Assembly (NCBI RefSeq): GCF_008831285.2
Contig: NC_045145.1
Span: 4,068,723 to 4,132,722 of the forward strand
DNA from: Nymphaea colorata
Lineage: Eukaryota > Streptophyta > Magnoliopsida > Nymphaeales > Nymphaeaceae
Direction of reading: 5' to 3'
Length of the DNA: 64,000 nt
This document shows positions 10,915 through 23,744 of the stretch, in pieces (the first letter of the stretch is position 1; the number at the start of each line of letters is the position of its first letter). The notes below the pieces were generated by a model. The model did not search any database and was not told where the DNA came from. It saw only the letters and a list, made by a program, of their open reading frames with translations. The position numbers and the translations under genes were made by a program.

Positions 10915-12351
10915 GTGTTTTCAGGTTACAGTCATGATGAATTTGGTTACAGATTGTATGATCCAGTTGAGAAGAAGCTTGTCAGAAGCAGGGATGTGGT
11001 ATTTACTGAAGATCAGAATATTGAGGATATTCAGAAAGCAGTAAAGGATTCTTCTCATAGCAGCTATCAGCCAGTTGATGTGGAGCCTATTCCCTTGCAG
11101 AATGCTCCAAAAGTAGTGCCAGATGAGGCTATTGGGCAGATACATGATAGAAAAGGACAAGTAGACATGTCATATATTCCTAATTCAGATGACGAAGGTG
11201 ACGATCATAATTTGGAGGGTTCTTCCTCAGATGTAGATCGACAGCGGAGATCCACGAGGGAGCGGCGTCCCGCAACTAGATATCCCACACATGACTATAT
11301 TTTGTTGACTGACAGTGGTGAGCCTGAATGTTATGAAAAAGCTATGCATGATGTGCGCAAGGAAAAGTGAATGGAAGCCATGAAAGATGAGATGCAGTCA
11401 CTTTACGACAACCACACCTTCGAGTTTGTGGAGTTGCCCCAAGGCAAGAGGGCATTGAGAAACAAATGAGTTTTTAGAGTGAAGCAAGATGAAAACTCTT
11501 TAAACCCAGGATACAAAGCTAGGTTGGTTGTGAAGGGGTTTAATCAGAGGAAAGGAGTTGATTTTGATGAGATATTCTCACCGGTGGTTAAGATGTCATC
11601 TATCAGAGTTGTTCTTAGTTTGGCAGCCAGTCTTGATTTGGACATCGAGCAGATGGATGTGAAGACAACTTTTCTTCATGGTGATCTTGATGAAGAAATT
11701 TACATGATGCAAGCCGAAAGTTTTCTTGTGAAAGGTAGAGAAAACCATGTTTGTAGATTAAAGAAAAGCTTGTATGGTCTGAAGTAGACACCTAGGTAGT
11801 GGTACAAGAAGTTCGAGTCATTTATGGGGGAGTATGGCTACACCAAGACTACTTCAGATCACTGCGTCTTTGTGAAGAAATTTTCAGGTGATGATTTTGT
11901 CATTTTGTTGATTTATGTTGATGACATGCTTATTGTTGGCAACAATATATCAAGAATTTCAAGCTTGAAAAAGGAGTTGAGCAAGTCTTTTGCTATGAAA
12001 AACTTGAGACCTGCTAGTCAGATTTTGGGTATGAAGATTACGCGAGATAGGAAGTCGAAGAAGTTATAGCTATCTCAGGAGAAGTACATTGAAAAGGTAC
12101 TTCAAAGATTTCACATGGACAAGGCAAAACCTGTTAGCACCCCTCTTACAATGCATTTCAAGTTGAGCACCAAGCAGAGTCCAATGACAGATTCAGAAAA
12201 GGAAGATATGAAGAAGATTCCCTATGCCTCAGTCACAGGTAGTCTGATGTATGCTATGGTATGTACTAGACCTGATATTGCTCTTTCAGTTGGAGTTGTT
12301 AATCGGTTTGTCTCAAATCTAGGAAAGAAACACTGGGAAGCAGTTAAATGA
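10915..12351 (+). pseudogene. copia reverse transcriptase, broken
   Basis: After a variable linker (10915-11370) the RT begins at about 11400. Motifs in order: FRVKQDENSLNPGYKARLVV, GFNQRKGVDFDEIFSPVVK, DVKTTFLHGDLDEEIYM, LKKSLYGLK, then the catalytic YVDDMLIVGN (about 11910), and the thumb/connection region to 12351. Stops interrupt it at about 11368, 11467, 11785, 11797 and 12067. The YVDD box is intact but the protein is not. Confidence 0.88.
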
Positions 12352-12892
12352 ATTTTGAGATATCTTCGTGGGACTAGCAATTTTTCACTTTCTTTTGGGG
12401 CAGAAAAATCTATTCTTGTTAACTATACAAATTCAGACATGGCAGGAAACATTGATGGGAGAAGATCTATATCTGGATATTTATTGACATATGCAGGTGG
12501 TGCAGTTTCTTAGCAATCCAGACTTCAAAAATGTGTAGCATTATCTACTACTGAAGCAGAGTTTATTGCAGCTACAAAGGCGAGCAAGAAGTTACTATGG
12601 ATGAAAAGGTTCATGAAGGAACTTCAGTTCAGTCAAGACAAGTATGTGCTTTACTGTGATAGTCAGAGTGCTATTCACCTTGGAAAGAATTCTACTTTTC
12701 ATGCAAGTTCAAAGCATATAGACGCGAGGTATCATTAGATACGTGATGTTCTAGAGTCGAAACAGCTTGTTCTTGATAATATTTATACAGATAATAATCC
12801 TGCAGATATGATGACGAAGTCTCTACCTAAAAAGAAGTATGATATATGTAGAGACTTAGTTGGGATGACTGCCTTTAAGGTAGTATATTAAT
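12352..12892 (+). pseudogene. copia RNase H, broken
   Basis: Reads ILRYLRGTSNFSLSF, then ALSTTEAEFIAATKASKK, YCDSQSAIHLGKNSTF, SSKHIDARYH and NPADMMTKSLPKK: the standard copia RNase H landmarks. Stops occur at about 12349, 12511 and 12736. It ends shortly before the purine tract and 3' LTR. Confidence 0.85.
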
Positions 12893-12940
12893 TTTGTTCA
12901 TTTTGCAGGTATGTTCCTTCACTTGAGGCTGGAGGGAGAG

Positions 12941-13569
12941 CTTGGATGAACCCGATCTGGCCCGTCACTTAAGTGACGGACGGAAGAAAAGGGAAGGGCA
13001 CCCGATGGTGCCCCCCATTCTTTCTTACATCTCTCTCTCTTTCTCTTAGGGTTTTTTATTTTGGGGAAAAGAGAGGTGTGCACTGTTGTGGATGCACAGC
13101 AAAAGGAGAGAAGGAGAAGAGGAAGGGAGAGAAGGAGAAGAGGAAGGTAAGGAAGAGAAGGTTGCGAGCTCTTGGCTTGAGCAAGATTCGATTCCAAGGA
13201 AGAGGCCAGATGCATCTCCTCCCAATCCACGTTTTGGGCATTTCATCGGTAATATTTTCCTTGTTTTTCTTATATAGTTTTGATGAGATATTATTGTTTG
13301 AGGGTTGGCTTTGTGTAGCCCATCGTAGGATAACTTATATCATTGATTATAGTGGATTGAGTTTGGGTGGTAGTACCCCATGGTTTTTACCCTCATTGTT
13401 TTTGAGGGGTTTTCCACGTAAAAATCTTCTTGTGCAGTTTATGACTGTGTTTACTTTGCTTGGATTGCTTGGTCGTTGATTCCTTGCTTATTGCATGATC
13501 GGTTTGAGCTACACTTCGTTGTTGAATCATTATTAGTAGATTTGTACTTATCCGCATTTTATCCCAATA
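12941..13569 (+). repeat. 3' LTR of copia element 8282-13569
   Basis: Begins just after the purine tract (TTGGATGAACCCG) and ends ATCCCAATA, followed by the TSD GCTTT. It contains about 34 bp near its start (including CACTTAAGTG) that is missing from the 5' LTR. Otherwise the LTRs are close, so insertion was fairly recent relative to element 1-5270. Confidence 0.82.
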
Positions 13570-13574
13570 GCTTT

Positions 13575-15139
13575 GAGACCTGGGTGATGAGTGGGTCACC
13601 CATCAAATAGATCTACCACTTAGTCCAGATAAATATAACAGAACTAAAGACTGGACATTAATTGGTCTTCTTCCAGTTCCACCAACTATGCTATGCCCAT
13701 GTCTGATTAACTTCGTGTGCCTGGTGTCTATGAAATCAGCTGGCTGGTGTCTACGAAAATGCAGGCCTGGCAACCACTCGCTGGTGTCTATGAAAATGCA
13801 GACCTGGTAACCAAAGGAGATGGAATAAATAAAAGAAAAAATTTATCATCTAATTGACCACTTTTTTGTCATAATCTCATAGATGGGTCTGAGTTACTTT
13901 TCCTTCTCTTTTCACCTGCGATTGTGAAATAAGAGCTTATCAACTCCGAAGGATAAGGTTGAAAAATTAAATTAAATGTGACAAGATTTAAACTGAAACG
14001 TGTTTTTTTTTTTTTCTTGAAGCTTGGGATCAGAACCGAGTTTGATATTGAAGAAGATGTGCTACCCGAGACTATCACTCCCTAGTGAAAATTTCCCCAA
14101 GATAAAGGGTCCAATTCTGACCACTTTCAGAATTTAATGACTCCCAAACTAACATGCGTCCGTCTCCTAGTATCCTCGACATCATATGAGAGGCATAAAA
14201 TGAGGGACAGAAGGGTAACTTCAAGTTAGCGGCCACAAGTCCAACCCTCCACCTTGGTCGATGCCGTGCGCTTTCTTCCTTCACATTATTTCTGTAAATG
14301 AATTAATGTTCACACATCCTTTTATATCAGCTAGGTAGTTTGATAGCAGCTATCGTCTTTTTCCATCTTCTGAAAGGTAAGTCTCTTCACGTGAAGTTTG
14401 AAAAGAAAAGCATTGTCCTTTTGTACTAATAAGAACAAACAAGAAGGATCCTTACCACCTTATGCCCGTGACCAAAGCTCATGACCACAAGAGAGAGAGT
14501 GAGAGAGAGGTGGCTGATGCGTGGGCGTTAATCAACCAAATAACATTAACGTGCCGACTTATGAATGGATTCATGGGTTGATGCAATCGATGGGCGGGGC
14601 AGTTTTCATTTCGAGCTTCTTAATGTCAAACTGTTTATGCTGCAAAAAAACTGCAAAAAAGAAGACACCAACAGCAAGTTATGGGATATAAAAGCATCAC
14701 CTAGGACTTAGAAAACAGGTTTGGTACTTTTGGGATTAGAAGAAAGGTAGAAGCTTCGACTCTCAACCACTAAGAAATTACCATTTGTAAAGTTCTGACT
14801 ATTTGTGTCCAATATAGTGTTGTGATTATATACAAAGACTACTATAGATTTCAAAGATAAAGGGGCCATACTTTTTTTTGCTGAAAAAAACATGCTAAAC
14901 AAAGGTAGACCCATGACAAATCCATCATGAAAACTTCAAATAATTAATGCACATAGTCGAACTGTATAAAGATAAAAAAAAAAAAAACAAGGTGATATCC
15001 AGCTCTTCAATGAGCTGCTTCCTGTTTTATTTTTCTCCCATAACCTTAAAGGGCAAAGCCATTTATGGAGAACTTTGCACAGTGGTAGGAAACCAGAATT
15101 TAATGTACGTGGGACATTCAAAAGAATAGAAGATCAGCG

Positions 15140-15185
<46 letters not shown>

Positions 15186-15250
15186 GATGATTCTGCAGGC
15201 AACTAGAACTAGAAGACTGTAGCCTGAAGTGCAGATTAACGTCTTCCAGA
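13575..15250 (+). promoter_or_regulatory. Upstream region of UGT copy 1
   Basis: No gene is seen. 13715-13810 has three imperfect copies of a CTGGTGTCTATGAAAATGCA-type unit. There is a palindromic G-box core CACGTG at about 14387 and a GA-rich tract at 14490-14512. From about 14830 to the start codon the sequence is homologous to 20260-20597 upstream of UGT copy 2. A long TA microsatellite (15139-15184) lies about 65 bp before the ATG, where copy 2 has a short TATATATATAA at 20551-20568. The TATA function is inferred. Confidence 0.5.
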
Positions 15251-18200
15251 ATGGGGAGACCACATGTGCTGCTGCTCCCATTTCCTGCACAGGGCCATGT
15301 CAAGCCACTCATGGAGTTCGCCCATCGCCTGGCAGAGGAAGGCTTCATGGTCACCTTTGTCAATACCGATTTCATTCATTCTTGCATAGTGAAGTCGCTG
15401 CCAGAGAACTTCACCAGCAAGTACAGTGGGAGGATTCGCTTGGCATCCATACCGGACGGTGTGGACTCCCTGGAAGGTCGATGGAACTTCGAAGAAGTAT
15501 CTTACGGCTTCCTCCATATCATGCCGAAGTTCTTAGAAGAGCTCATACTGAAGATCAATAAGGAAGAAAAGGAAAAGATAACGTTCGTGATACTTGATGG
15601 AATGATTGGTACTCTTCTGAGCGTCGCAGTGAAGCTAGAAATCAAGAGAGCAGTGTTCTGGCCAGCTTCCGCTTGGTTCTTAGCTATCTTCAGAAAGATT
15701 CCGTTGTTGCTTGCCTCTGGAGTCATAGATGAAAATGGTACACTATAAATCTGTTCGTTTTTTATCTTGTTTCAGTTTAAATCTACACCATTTGAGGTTT
15801 AATTTGGATAGTTCCGGATTCAGTTTTAAATGTTGGCGCTATTATTGGAGAACGATCAAAGTTGGAATGTCCAAATAATTTTTCTTGAAATATGGACGAA
15901 AAGACTTCCTTTTTTTTCTTTCAAATCTCGGGTTTCCGATCTATTATGTCTCTGATCTATTATGTCTCTGTCCCAGGAACCTACATTCCAATTCAATTAT
16001 GAGTTAAAGACTTATTAGAGCAGTTGTATTTCTACAGAACATATCGTGGGAGTGTAGGACAACGAATTGGATTGTGCTTTTTGGGGCCAAAAAATTAAAG
16101 CTGTTTTTTGTCATAACTGCTATTCTTTCCTTGCTTCTGAATGCACTTCCAGTATGTGGAGATGTTTCTTGGCCATTTTTTTCTCTGATAGGAAATTAAC
16201 CGAACCTAGTAGCCAGAAAAAAGTATTCTTGTTTCTTCACTGTAATTAGTTGGTCGGATATGTGGGTGTTGTCGAAGGCACAGAAACACACTGACTCTCG
16301 TGGGAGTTACACTTCTAAACCATAAAAAGTTGGATCCTAAAGGCAAGGGAAATTGGGGAGTCCCGAAATTGAAGTACTATACAGCACAAGCATTACTTGC
16401 AACTTGTACTTAGATATTCCATAAACTTCATTATGTATGTTTCTGCAGAGAAAATCTTATCGAACTAAAGATTTATGTGATGTAACAGATAGAACCTTTG
16501 ATTTTAGGATACGTTTTGGAAAAAAAGCTGAAAAATTTCTTGAATTTCTTTTTCAAGGTGAAATCCATAGGATAACACATCTAATCATTTCTTAATTATG
16601 CACAGACAACTTGAAATTTGACTTTAGTGACCGACCATATATTTCATTTTTTCTGTGTACTTTTGACATGTTTCCTGGCTTCTAACTTTCTCAATCACAG
16701 TTTTAACGTCTTTTCATCTTCTTTTCCTTTTTCTACCAAAGCGAAGAATGTAGGAATTCCTGGCCATGATTTCTTTTTCTTATATGTACTAATCAAAGAA
16801 ACGACTAAAGATTAATGTCAATCTTACTTTTTTCTCAATTGACAAGCCGCCAACACTTTTTAAGTATTATTTTCTTGGCATTCTTTGTCTCAAAGATGAA
16901 ATTATTTTCTTCCTTGCACGTCTTGTGTGCCTGTTGTATTATTTAATTGTTAAGACCTTGCCCACAAGGATTCTGCTCATTTGGCAGATGCACAACATGT
17001 GAACGCCAATCTAGGGGCAAGCTCACCTACTCCAGAAGAAGACATGAGAGGTCCCATCCCACCCTCAGCCCAAAAATAGATCTCCTACAATGGTGCATCA
17101 CTTAGGTTGCATTGGATTCCTCACGGATCTTAAATTCATGGAGATCTGAAATTCATCATAGCTAAAAGCTACGGTTTTATCAAACTGTAAATTCCAGCAT
17201 CCACCCTTAACGTGGATTTCAAATTCATGCTATAGTGTAAAAGGCATGGATTTGAGATCCGAGATCTGTGATAATAAAAAATGATCGTATGTATTGATAA
17301 AATAATTGATATCAAAACTAGTAGGTGTACTTTTCAAAAGAATTACAACATTTTTCTCAAGAAATATATGCTTTGGACGGAATTGAACGTAGGTCTTGAT
17401 TAGTTCATAATTTGTCATGGAGAAAACACAAGAATCTGATGATATATCATGTCGGTGGTGGCAGGGTTTTGGAAAAGTGATACACCGATCAAACTCTCGG
17501 AGAAAAGCCCAGCCCTGGACCCTGCTCACTTGTGCTGGATGTCCTTGAGAAATTCCGGCATGAACTCGTTACTTTTCCAGTACTTCCATAAGTGCGTGGA
17601 AACAATAAAAAACGTCGATCATATAGTCTGCAACTCATTCACCAAGCTCGAACGGCCATTCTTGGAGGTCATCAGCGGTGCTGTTCCCATCGGCCCTCTG
17701 GTCTCAGCCAACCATTCCAATCACCAGCCGTCCTCATTCTGGTGGGAAGACTGGAGCTGCCTTGACTGGCTTGATCAGTGGCCGGCTGGCTCAGTCGTCT
17801 ATGTCGCACAGGGCAGCGTCACGTTTCTCAACCGGCACCAAATTGACGAGCTAGCACTCGGTCTCGAGCTCACCGGCAGGCCCTTCCTCTGGGTCTGCCG
17901 GCCCGGCGTCATGGACAAAGCAGACCCGCTGTACCCTGAAGGATTCGTGGACCGGATATCGAGGCGCGGGCTCATCGTGGGATGGGCGCCGCAGCAGGAG
18001 GTGCTAGCACATCCGTCTGTAGCCTGCTTTCTGACCCATTGTGGTTGGAACTCAACCTTGGAAGGGCTGAGCAATGGAGTGCCTATGTTGTGCTGGCCTT
18101 ACATTTTCGACCAAGCTCAGAACCAGACTTACATAGTTCAGGTGTGGAAGGTGGGATTGAGCTTGACACAAGGCTGTGATAAGCTTGTTACGAAGGAAGA

Positions 18201-18354
18201 GATCAAGAGCAAGTTGGATGCCTTGTTAAGCGATCATGGTATCAAAGAGAGGGTCCTTGAGTTGAAGAAGCAGGGCGAGAAGAGCATGATGGAGGGCGGT
18301 GACTCTTTTACGAGATTCCATGATTTTGTTTCTGTCATAAAAGGTGAACTATGA
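15251..18354 (+). CDS. UDP-glycosyltransferase, UGT83A type, copy 1 (two exons)
   Basis: Exon 1 is 15251-15737 and exon 2 is 17465-18354, with a GT-AG intron of 1727 bp in phase 1 (donor AATG^GTAC, acceptor GGCAG^GG). Together they encode 458 residues, normal for plant family-1 UGTs. The protein starts MGRPHVLLLPFPAQGH; His16 fits the catalytic base and Asp116 (ILDGMIG) its partner. The 44-residue PSPG box spans about 336-379, from WAPQQEVLAHP to PYIFDQ; the final Gln usually goes with UDP-glucose use. No signal peptide or membrane segment is seen, so it is probably cytosolic. The sequence resembles UGT83A1; the acceptor cannot be read from sequence. The splice sites are my prediction, supported by the identical layout of copy 2. 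Confidence 0.93.
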
Positions 18355-20597
18355 AGCCTTGGCTGCCTTTGTGCATGGGATAACTCTTTCATTGTCTTTT
18401 CCTTTTGTTTGGTTCTTGTTTTAGCTTTCATGGAGGTCGATCTGTTGAGAAGAACATGATCAGAACCAGACCCAAGTCGGGTTCTAAGTTTTGCCATAGA
18501 AAAGGAGGTCCAATTAAAAAATTAAGTTTCATGACGTGGTTGATTAATTGTGGTACAATTTATTGTCTATGAAATTGGATATTAGAATATGCCCTACTTG
18601 TGTTCATCAACTATTTAATAAAACAAGGAAGAAAATTTTGACTTGATTACTGTTGATGTGGTACCAAAACTTTCCAAAGGAAATGTGATTTGCTTTCTGC
18701 TAATGAAGGAAGCATTCTTGGGGATCGAGGAAGACCTGACCGCTATGATTGACCCTACCAACCTCTTCCTCAACACTGTAAAAAGCACAAATTGAATGCT
18801 TTCTGCAATCCACCCACTTGTCTTTCAATTTATTTGGTTCTTGTTTTAGCTTTAATGGAGGTTGGGGTGTTGACAAGGACAAGATCGGAGCCAGACCCAA
18901 GTCGGGTTCTAAGTTGGTCATAGAAAGGAGGTCCAATTAAAAATTAAAGTTTCAATACATGGTTGATTAATTATGGTACAATTTGTTGTCCAAGAAATTC
19001 GATATTAGAATCTGTCCCTTTCGTATTCATCAACTATTTAATCAAATAAGAAAGAAAATTATTACTTTATTACTGTTAATTTGGTATCAAAACTGTGTGG
19101 GAAAAATGTAATTGACGGGGATCGGGGAAGACCTGGCCGCTCTGATTGAGGCTACCATGCTCTTCTCAACACTTTAAAAAGCAGAAATTAAATGCTTTCT
19201 ACCTTCCATTAAATTTGTGCATAGGGTGTGCACTGACTAAAATGTTTACATTAAAATAACACAAAGTAACTAAAAGGGTAAAAAACAATTGTAAAAAAGT
19301 TAAATGTCTAAAATACCAATTGTTTTATAAAAAATTTCAAAATACCTTCCATCCCCTTTGGTGCATACCTTTTGCATGCACACATGGCCGGGTGTGTCAG
19401 TTATTTCTTCATATAAAAAATCTGGTTCTGCCACTGGTTTTAGTACACTTAAATAAACAGTGCATCAGGAAGGCAGTTCCTTCAACATATATAAGCTAAT
19501 TAATGCACTCTTACATATCACTATAGATTATTTGGAGAACAGAAAAGCAGTTACGCAAACTCTTTGTTAGCAAGATTAGCTTTTGCAACGACAGAAGCGT
19601 GAAGGACATCATTTTTGCAAAAATCTCGGTGATGTTTTTTTCAGTTACTTTTTTTTTCGGCAAAGTTAGTAAATCTAAGAAAAATGTACATAACTTTTAA
19701 AAAGTAAAAAAATCATAGAAAACATTAAAAAAATCAAAAAATTAAAATCTTGGGAAAAATCACGAGAATTGTAATGACATTTTCATTTTTGGTAAGATTT
19801 TCCAGATCTCATGTTTTATTTTTTATTTTTATGTGTTATTTGATTTTCTCATATATATTGCAAGATCTTCTAAAATCGTGCTATCTCTGTGACATTCGTA
19901 ACGGAAAATACTCTGGTTTTAGAGAACTTTCTGGCAATCTTTTGTAAATCAAAGGCAAAAAACCATACATACTTATGGAATAAACTCCTAGGGCGACCCA
20001 AACCTATGGTTAGGAAAGGAAACAAGTCTCCTATCCAGTCCCCTCTGGAAACCTGCTTGTTGGCACTTGAATAGGACAAAAACAATAAAATGAGAGAAAA
20101 CAAACTTGTAACTTGAATTGTACAAAAACTATCGAAAGCAAAAAAACATAAAAACAAAATGCTTAAAAAAAGAAGAAGAAAGTTGGACGCCTGTTCTCTC
20201 GGCTACGTGGTAGAGGAAAAAATAACAAAAAATTTGACATCACTTTGGGCCAATCTAGTGTCATGCTTTTCTAATATACAAAGACTACAGTAAATTTCAA
20301 AACCGGCCATACACTTTTTTATGAAAAAATGCTAAACAAATGTAGAACCATAACAAATTTATCACGAAAAATTTCTAATAATTAATGCGGATGCACGAAG
20401 TATACGAGGATAAATCACAGCCCTTCATTGAGGTGCTTCTGTTTTATTTTTCTGCAAAGTCACTTGAATGTGGAAAATACAAGGTTTTTACTGAGAACTT
20501 TGCACAGTGGTAGGAGAAAGACTTAATCAGAATTTAATGTACATCAGGTGTATATATATATATATAAGACTGAAGTGCAGATTAGGGTCTTGGCAGA
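18355..20597. other. Spacer between UGT copies, with a duplicated 3' flank
   Basis: The 3' flank of copy 1 appears twice in tandem, at about 18400-18800 and 18830-19200, both holding TTGGTTCTTGTTTTAGCTTT and a GACCCAAGTCGGGTTCTAAG motif. The same flank follows copy 2 and copy 3. 19600-19860 is an unclassified AT-rich block. From about 20260 the sequence matches the region before copy 1. No gene was recognised. Confidence 0.6.
20551..20568 (+). promoter_or_regulatory. Candidate TATA element of UGT copy 2
   Basis: A TATATATATAA run lies about 35 bp before the ATG at 20598. Homologous sequence before copy 1 has an expanded TA repeat. The distance leaves only a very short leader if this is the TATA box, so another start site is possible. 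Confidence 0.35.
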
Positions 20598-22991
20598 ATG
20601 GGGAGACCACATGTGCTGCTCCTCCCATATCCTGCACAGGGCCATGTCAAGCCACTCATGGAGTTCGCCCATCGCCTGGCAGAGGAAGGCTTCATGGTCA
20701 CCTTTGTCAATACCGATTTCCTTCACTCTCGCATAGTGATGTCGCTTCCAGAGACCTTCCCCAGCGAGTACAGTGAGAGGATACGCTTGGCATCCATACC
20801 GGACGGTCTGGACTTTCAGGATGATCGATGGAACTTCAAAGAAATGTCGAATGCCATGCTCCATGTCATGCCCAGGTTCTTAGAAGAGCTTATTCTGAAG
20901 ATCAACGAGGACGAAAAGGAAAAGATAACGTTCATGATAGTCGACGGCATGATTGGTAATCTTCTGAGCGTTGCAGTGAAGCTAGAAATCAGGAGAGCGG
21001 TGTTCTGGCCGGCTTCCGCTTGGTTCTTAGCCATCTTCAAAGAGATTCCTTTGTTGCTTGCCTCTGGAACCATAGATGAAAATGGTACGTTGAATCTGTT
21101 TGCTCTTTATATTGTTTCAGTTTAAATCTACTCCTTTTGACGATTAATTCAGTTTTTAATGTAGAGCTTATATGGGAGAACGATCGAGTTGCGGTTTCGA
21201 AATGTGTAGATATGTGTAGGACAACAAATTGAATTGCCTTTGTAGGCCAGAAAGTTTAAGCTACTGCTTATCATAATTGCTTTTCTTTCCCCGCTTCTGA
21301 ACCCTCTTCCAGCAAGTGGAGACGTTTCTTAGCCATCCTTTCTCTGCCAGGAAATTAAAACTCTGGTAACCCCGAAAAATCAGAAAGAAAAGCTCTCTGT
21401 TTCTTAAGATTGTAATTTTGGGGCTAGGGTACAAAATCTGTGCAGACGGATTACTTGGGCTTGTACTTAGATTTGCCGCAAACTTCTAAAGTTGTTCTGC
21501 GGAGAAAATCTTATCAAACTAAAGATTTAGGTGATAAAAGAGATAGGACCTGTGACCTTAGGATATGTTTTGGGAAAAAACATCAAATTTCTTAAATTTC
21601 TTTTTCAAGGGGAAATTCATAGGATAAGGCATATTTTCTTGATCAATCACAACTAATTTGACTCTAGTGACAGACCATGTATTCCATTTTTTTGTGTGCA
21701 CGTTTGACATGTTTCCCGGCTTCTAACTTTCTCAATCACAGTTTTAACATCTTTTCATCTTCTTTTCCATTTTCTCCCAAAGCTAAGAATTATGATTTGT
21801 GTTCCTTACATGTACAGTAAAAAAAACGGCTAAAGATCAATGTCGAGGAACCCAATTGTTGAATCTTACGTTTTTTTCTCAACTGAGAAATTGCAGACAG
21901 TTTGATTAGTATTATTTTCATGCGTTCGTCTGAAGATAAATTATTCTTCAATTCATTTCATGTCCTGTATGCAGGTTGTATTGTATATGGTTTAAAAGAC
22001 ATATATGCTTTGGACAGAATTGAACACAGGTTTTGATTAGTTCACAATTTGTCATGGACACAAAAAGAAGAATCCAATGATACATCTGTTGGTGGTGGCA
22101 GGGTTTCCTAAAAGTGATGCACCGATCCAACTCTCGGAAGCAAGCCCAGCCCTGGATCCTGCTCACTTATGTTGGATGAACCTGAGAAATTCCGGCATGA
22201 ATTCGGCACTTTTCCGGTTCTTCCACAAGTGCGTGGAAACAATAAAAGGCGTCGATCACATAGTCTGCAACTCATTCTCCAAACTCGAATGGCCATTCTT
22301 GGAGATCATCAGCGGTGTTGTTCCCATCGGCCCTCTGGTCTCAGCCAACCATTCCAAGCACCAACCGTCCTCATTCTGGCAGGAAGACTGGAGCTGCCTT
22401 GACTGGCTTGATCAGTGGCCTTCCAGCACAGTAATTTATGTCTCACTGGGCAGCATTACCATGCTCAACCAGCGCCAAATTGACGAGCTAGCACTCGGTC
22501 TCGAGCTTACCGGCAGGCCCTTCCTCTGGGTTTGCCGGCCGGGCGTCATGGAGAAAGAAGATGCGCTGTACCCGGAAGGATTCGTGGACCGGATATCGAC
22601 GCACGGACTCGTTGTGGCATGGGCGCCGCAGCAGGAGGTGCTGGCACATCCATCTGTGGCCTGCTTTCTAACCCACTGTGGTTGGAATTCAACCATGGAA
22701 GGGCTGAGCAATGGAGTGCCCATGTTGTGCTGGCCTTACATTGGCGACCAATTTCAGAACCAGAGTTACATAGTTCATATTTGGAAGGTGGGACTGAGCT
22801 TGACACAGGGCTGTGATGAGCTTGTTACGAAGGAAGAAATCAAGAGCAAGTTGGAGGCTTTGTTAAGTGATCATGGCATCAAAGAGAGGGTCGTTGAGTT
22901 GAAGAAGCAGGGTGAGATGATCATGATGGAGGGCGGTGAATCGTTTAGGAGATTCCATGATTTTCTCTCTGTCATAAAAGGTGAACTATGA
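20598..22991 (+). CDS. UDP-glycosyltransferase, UGT83A type, copy 2 (two exons)
   Basis: Exon 1 is 20598-21084 and exon 2 is 22102-22991, with a GT-AG intron of 1017 bp at exactly the same phase-1 position as copy 1. The product is again 458 residues. His16 in PYPAQGH and Asp116 (MIVDGMIG) are kept. The PSPG box runs from WAPQQEVLAHP to PYIGDQ and ends in Gln, suggesting UDP-glucose. Differences from copy 1 cluster in the N-terminal acceptor half (around residues 73-95) and in PYIGDQ versus PYIFDQ, so acceptor range may have diverged. It is uninterrupted and looks functional. A copia element lies about 375 bp past its stop. Confidence 0.94.
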
Positions 22992-23365
22992 AGCCTTATG
23001 ATTGGCTTCCTTCTGCATGGGCCAATTCTTTCCTTGTCTTTTCCTTTATTTGGTTCTTGTTTTAGCTTTCATGGAGGTCGGGCTGTTGACAAGAGGAAGA
23101 TCGGAACCAGACCCAAGTCAGGTTTGGTCATAGAGAAAGAGGTCCAATTAAAAATGTAGGTTTCAAGACATGGTAGATTAATTATAGTCCAATTTCTTGT
23201 CTACGAAATTTGATAATATAATATTTCCTATTTGTGTTCCTCAACTGTTAATAAAATAAGAAATAAAATTATCACTTGATTACTGCTAATTTGGTATAAA
23301 ACTGTGCGTAGGAAATGTTTTTTTTTTTCTAATGGAGGAAGAATCCATTGGAATCGAGTAAGACG
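22992..23365. other. 3' flank of UGT copy 2
   Basis: Homologous to 18360-18730 and 41500-41890. It ends at GAGTAAGACG, where the copia LTR begins; the flank resumes at 32613 with ACCTGATCC. The corresponding uninterrupted sequences at 18725 and 41885 read GAAGACCTGA and GAAAACCTGA, which marks the empty insertion site. Confidence 0.65.
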
Positions 23366-23669
23366 TGTTAGAATTGCAACGTTCTCAAGAAGATCAATTA
23401 ACATATCTTTTCGTAGCTCAACTTGGAGAGTCTTACATAGAAAGTTGAGCAACGGTCATCACTCAACATATATTTTATTTATGGGAGTGCTTCACTCTGT
23501 CCTCTCTTTCTTTAAACTCTCTTCATGTATAAAGGCATGAAAAATTGTATTGACATATATACAAAAAATAAGAAAATTGGTCTTTCTTGCTCGTGGACGT
23601 AAGCTGCAAAGCTGAACCATGTAAAACTATGTGCCACCATTTCTTTTTAATCAAAATCTCACTCTATCG
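23366..23669 (+). repeat. 5' LTR of copia element 23366-32612
   Basis: Starts TGTTAGAATTGCAACGTTCT and ends CACTCTATCG, with the last base changed from the usual CA. It is strongly similar to 32292-32612. Confidence 0.85.
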
Positions 23670-23744
23670 TGATATCAGAGCAGTAAAAAGATCATGTGAG
23701 GCAAAAATCTTCAAGCAGTGAGTCATTATGTAGCAAGAAAGGGA

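Larger units (their letters stand above)
8282..13569 (+). mobile_element. Complete-structure Ty1/copia (TNT1-like) retrotransposon, defective
   Basis: A 5' LTR (8282-8872) and 3' LTR (about 12941-13569) flank gag, protease, integrase, reverse transcriptase and RNase H in copia order. The LTRs begin TGTTGG and end CCCAACA. A 5-bp TSD, GCTTT, is at 8277-8281 and 13570-13574. A primer-binding site, TGGTATCAGAGCC (about 8876-8888), lies a few bases after the 5' LTR and matches the plant initiator-tRNA-Met type. A purine tract (GGCTGGAGGGAGAG) precedes the 3' LTR. Multiple stops and frameshifts mean this copy makes no full polyprotein. Confidence 0.92.

Noticed and set aside
15236-15517. Long antisense frames over UGT exons (also 17799-18074, 20544-20864, 22436-22723, 40981-41238)
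   Set aside because: They are mirror frames of conserved coding exons and repeat at every UGT copy for that reason only.
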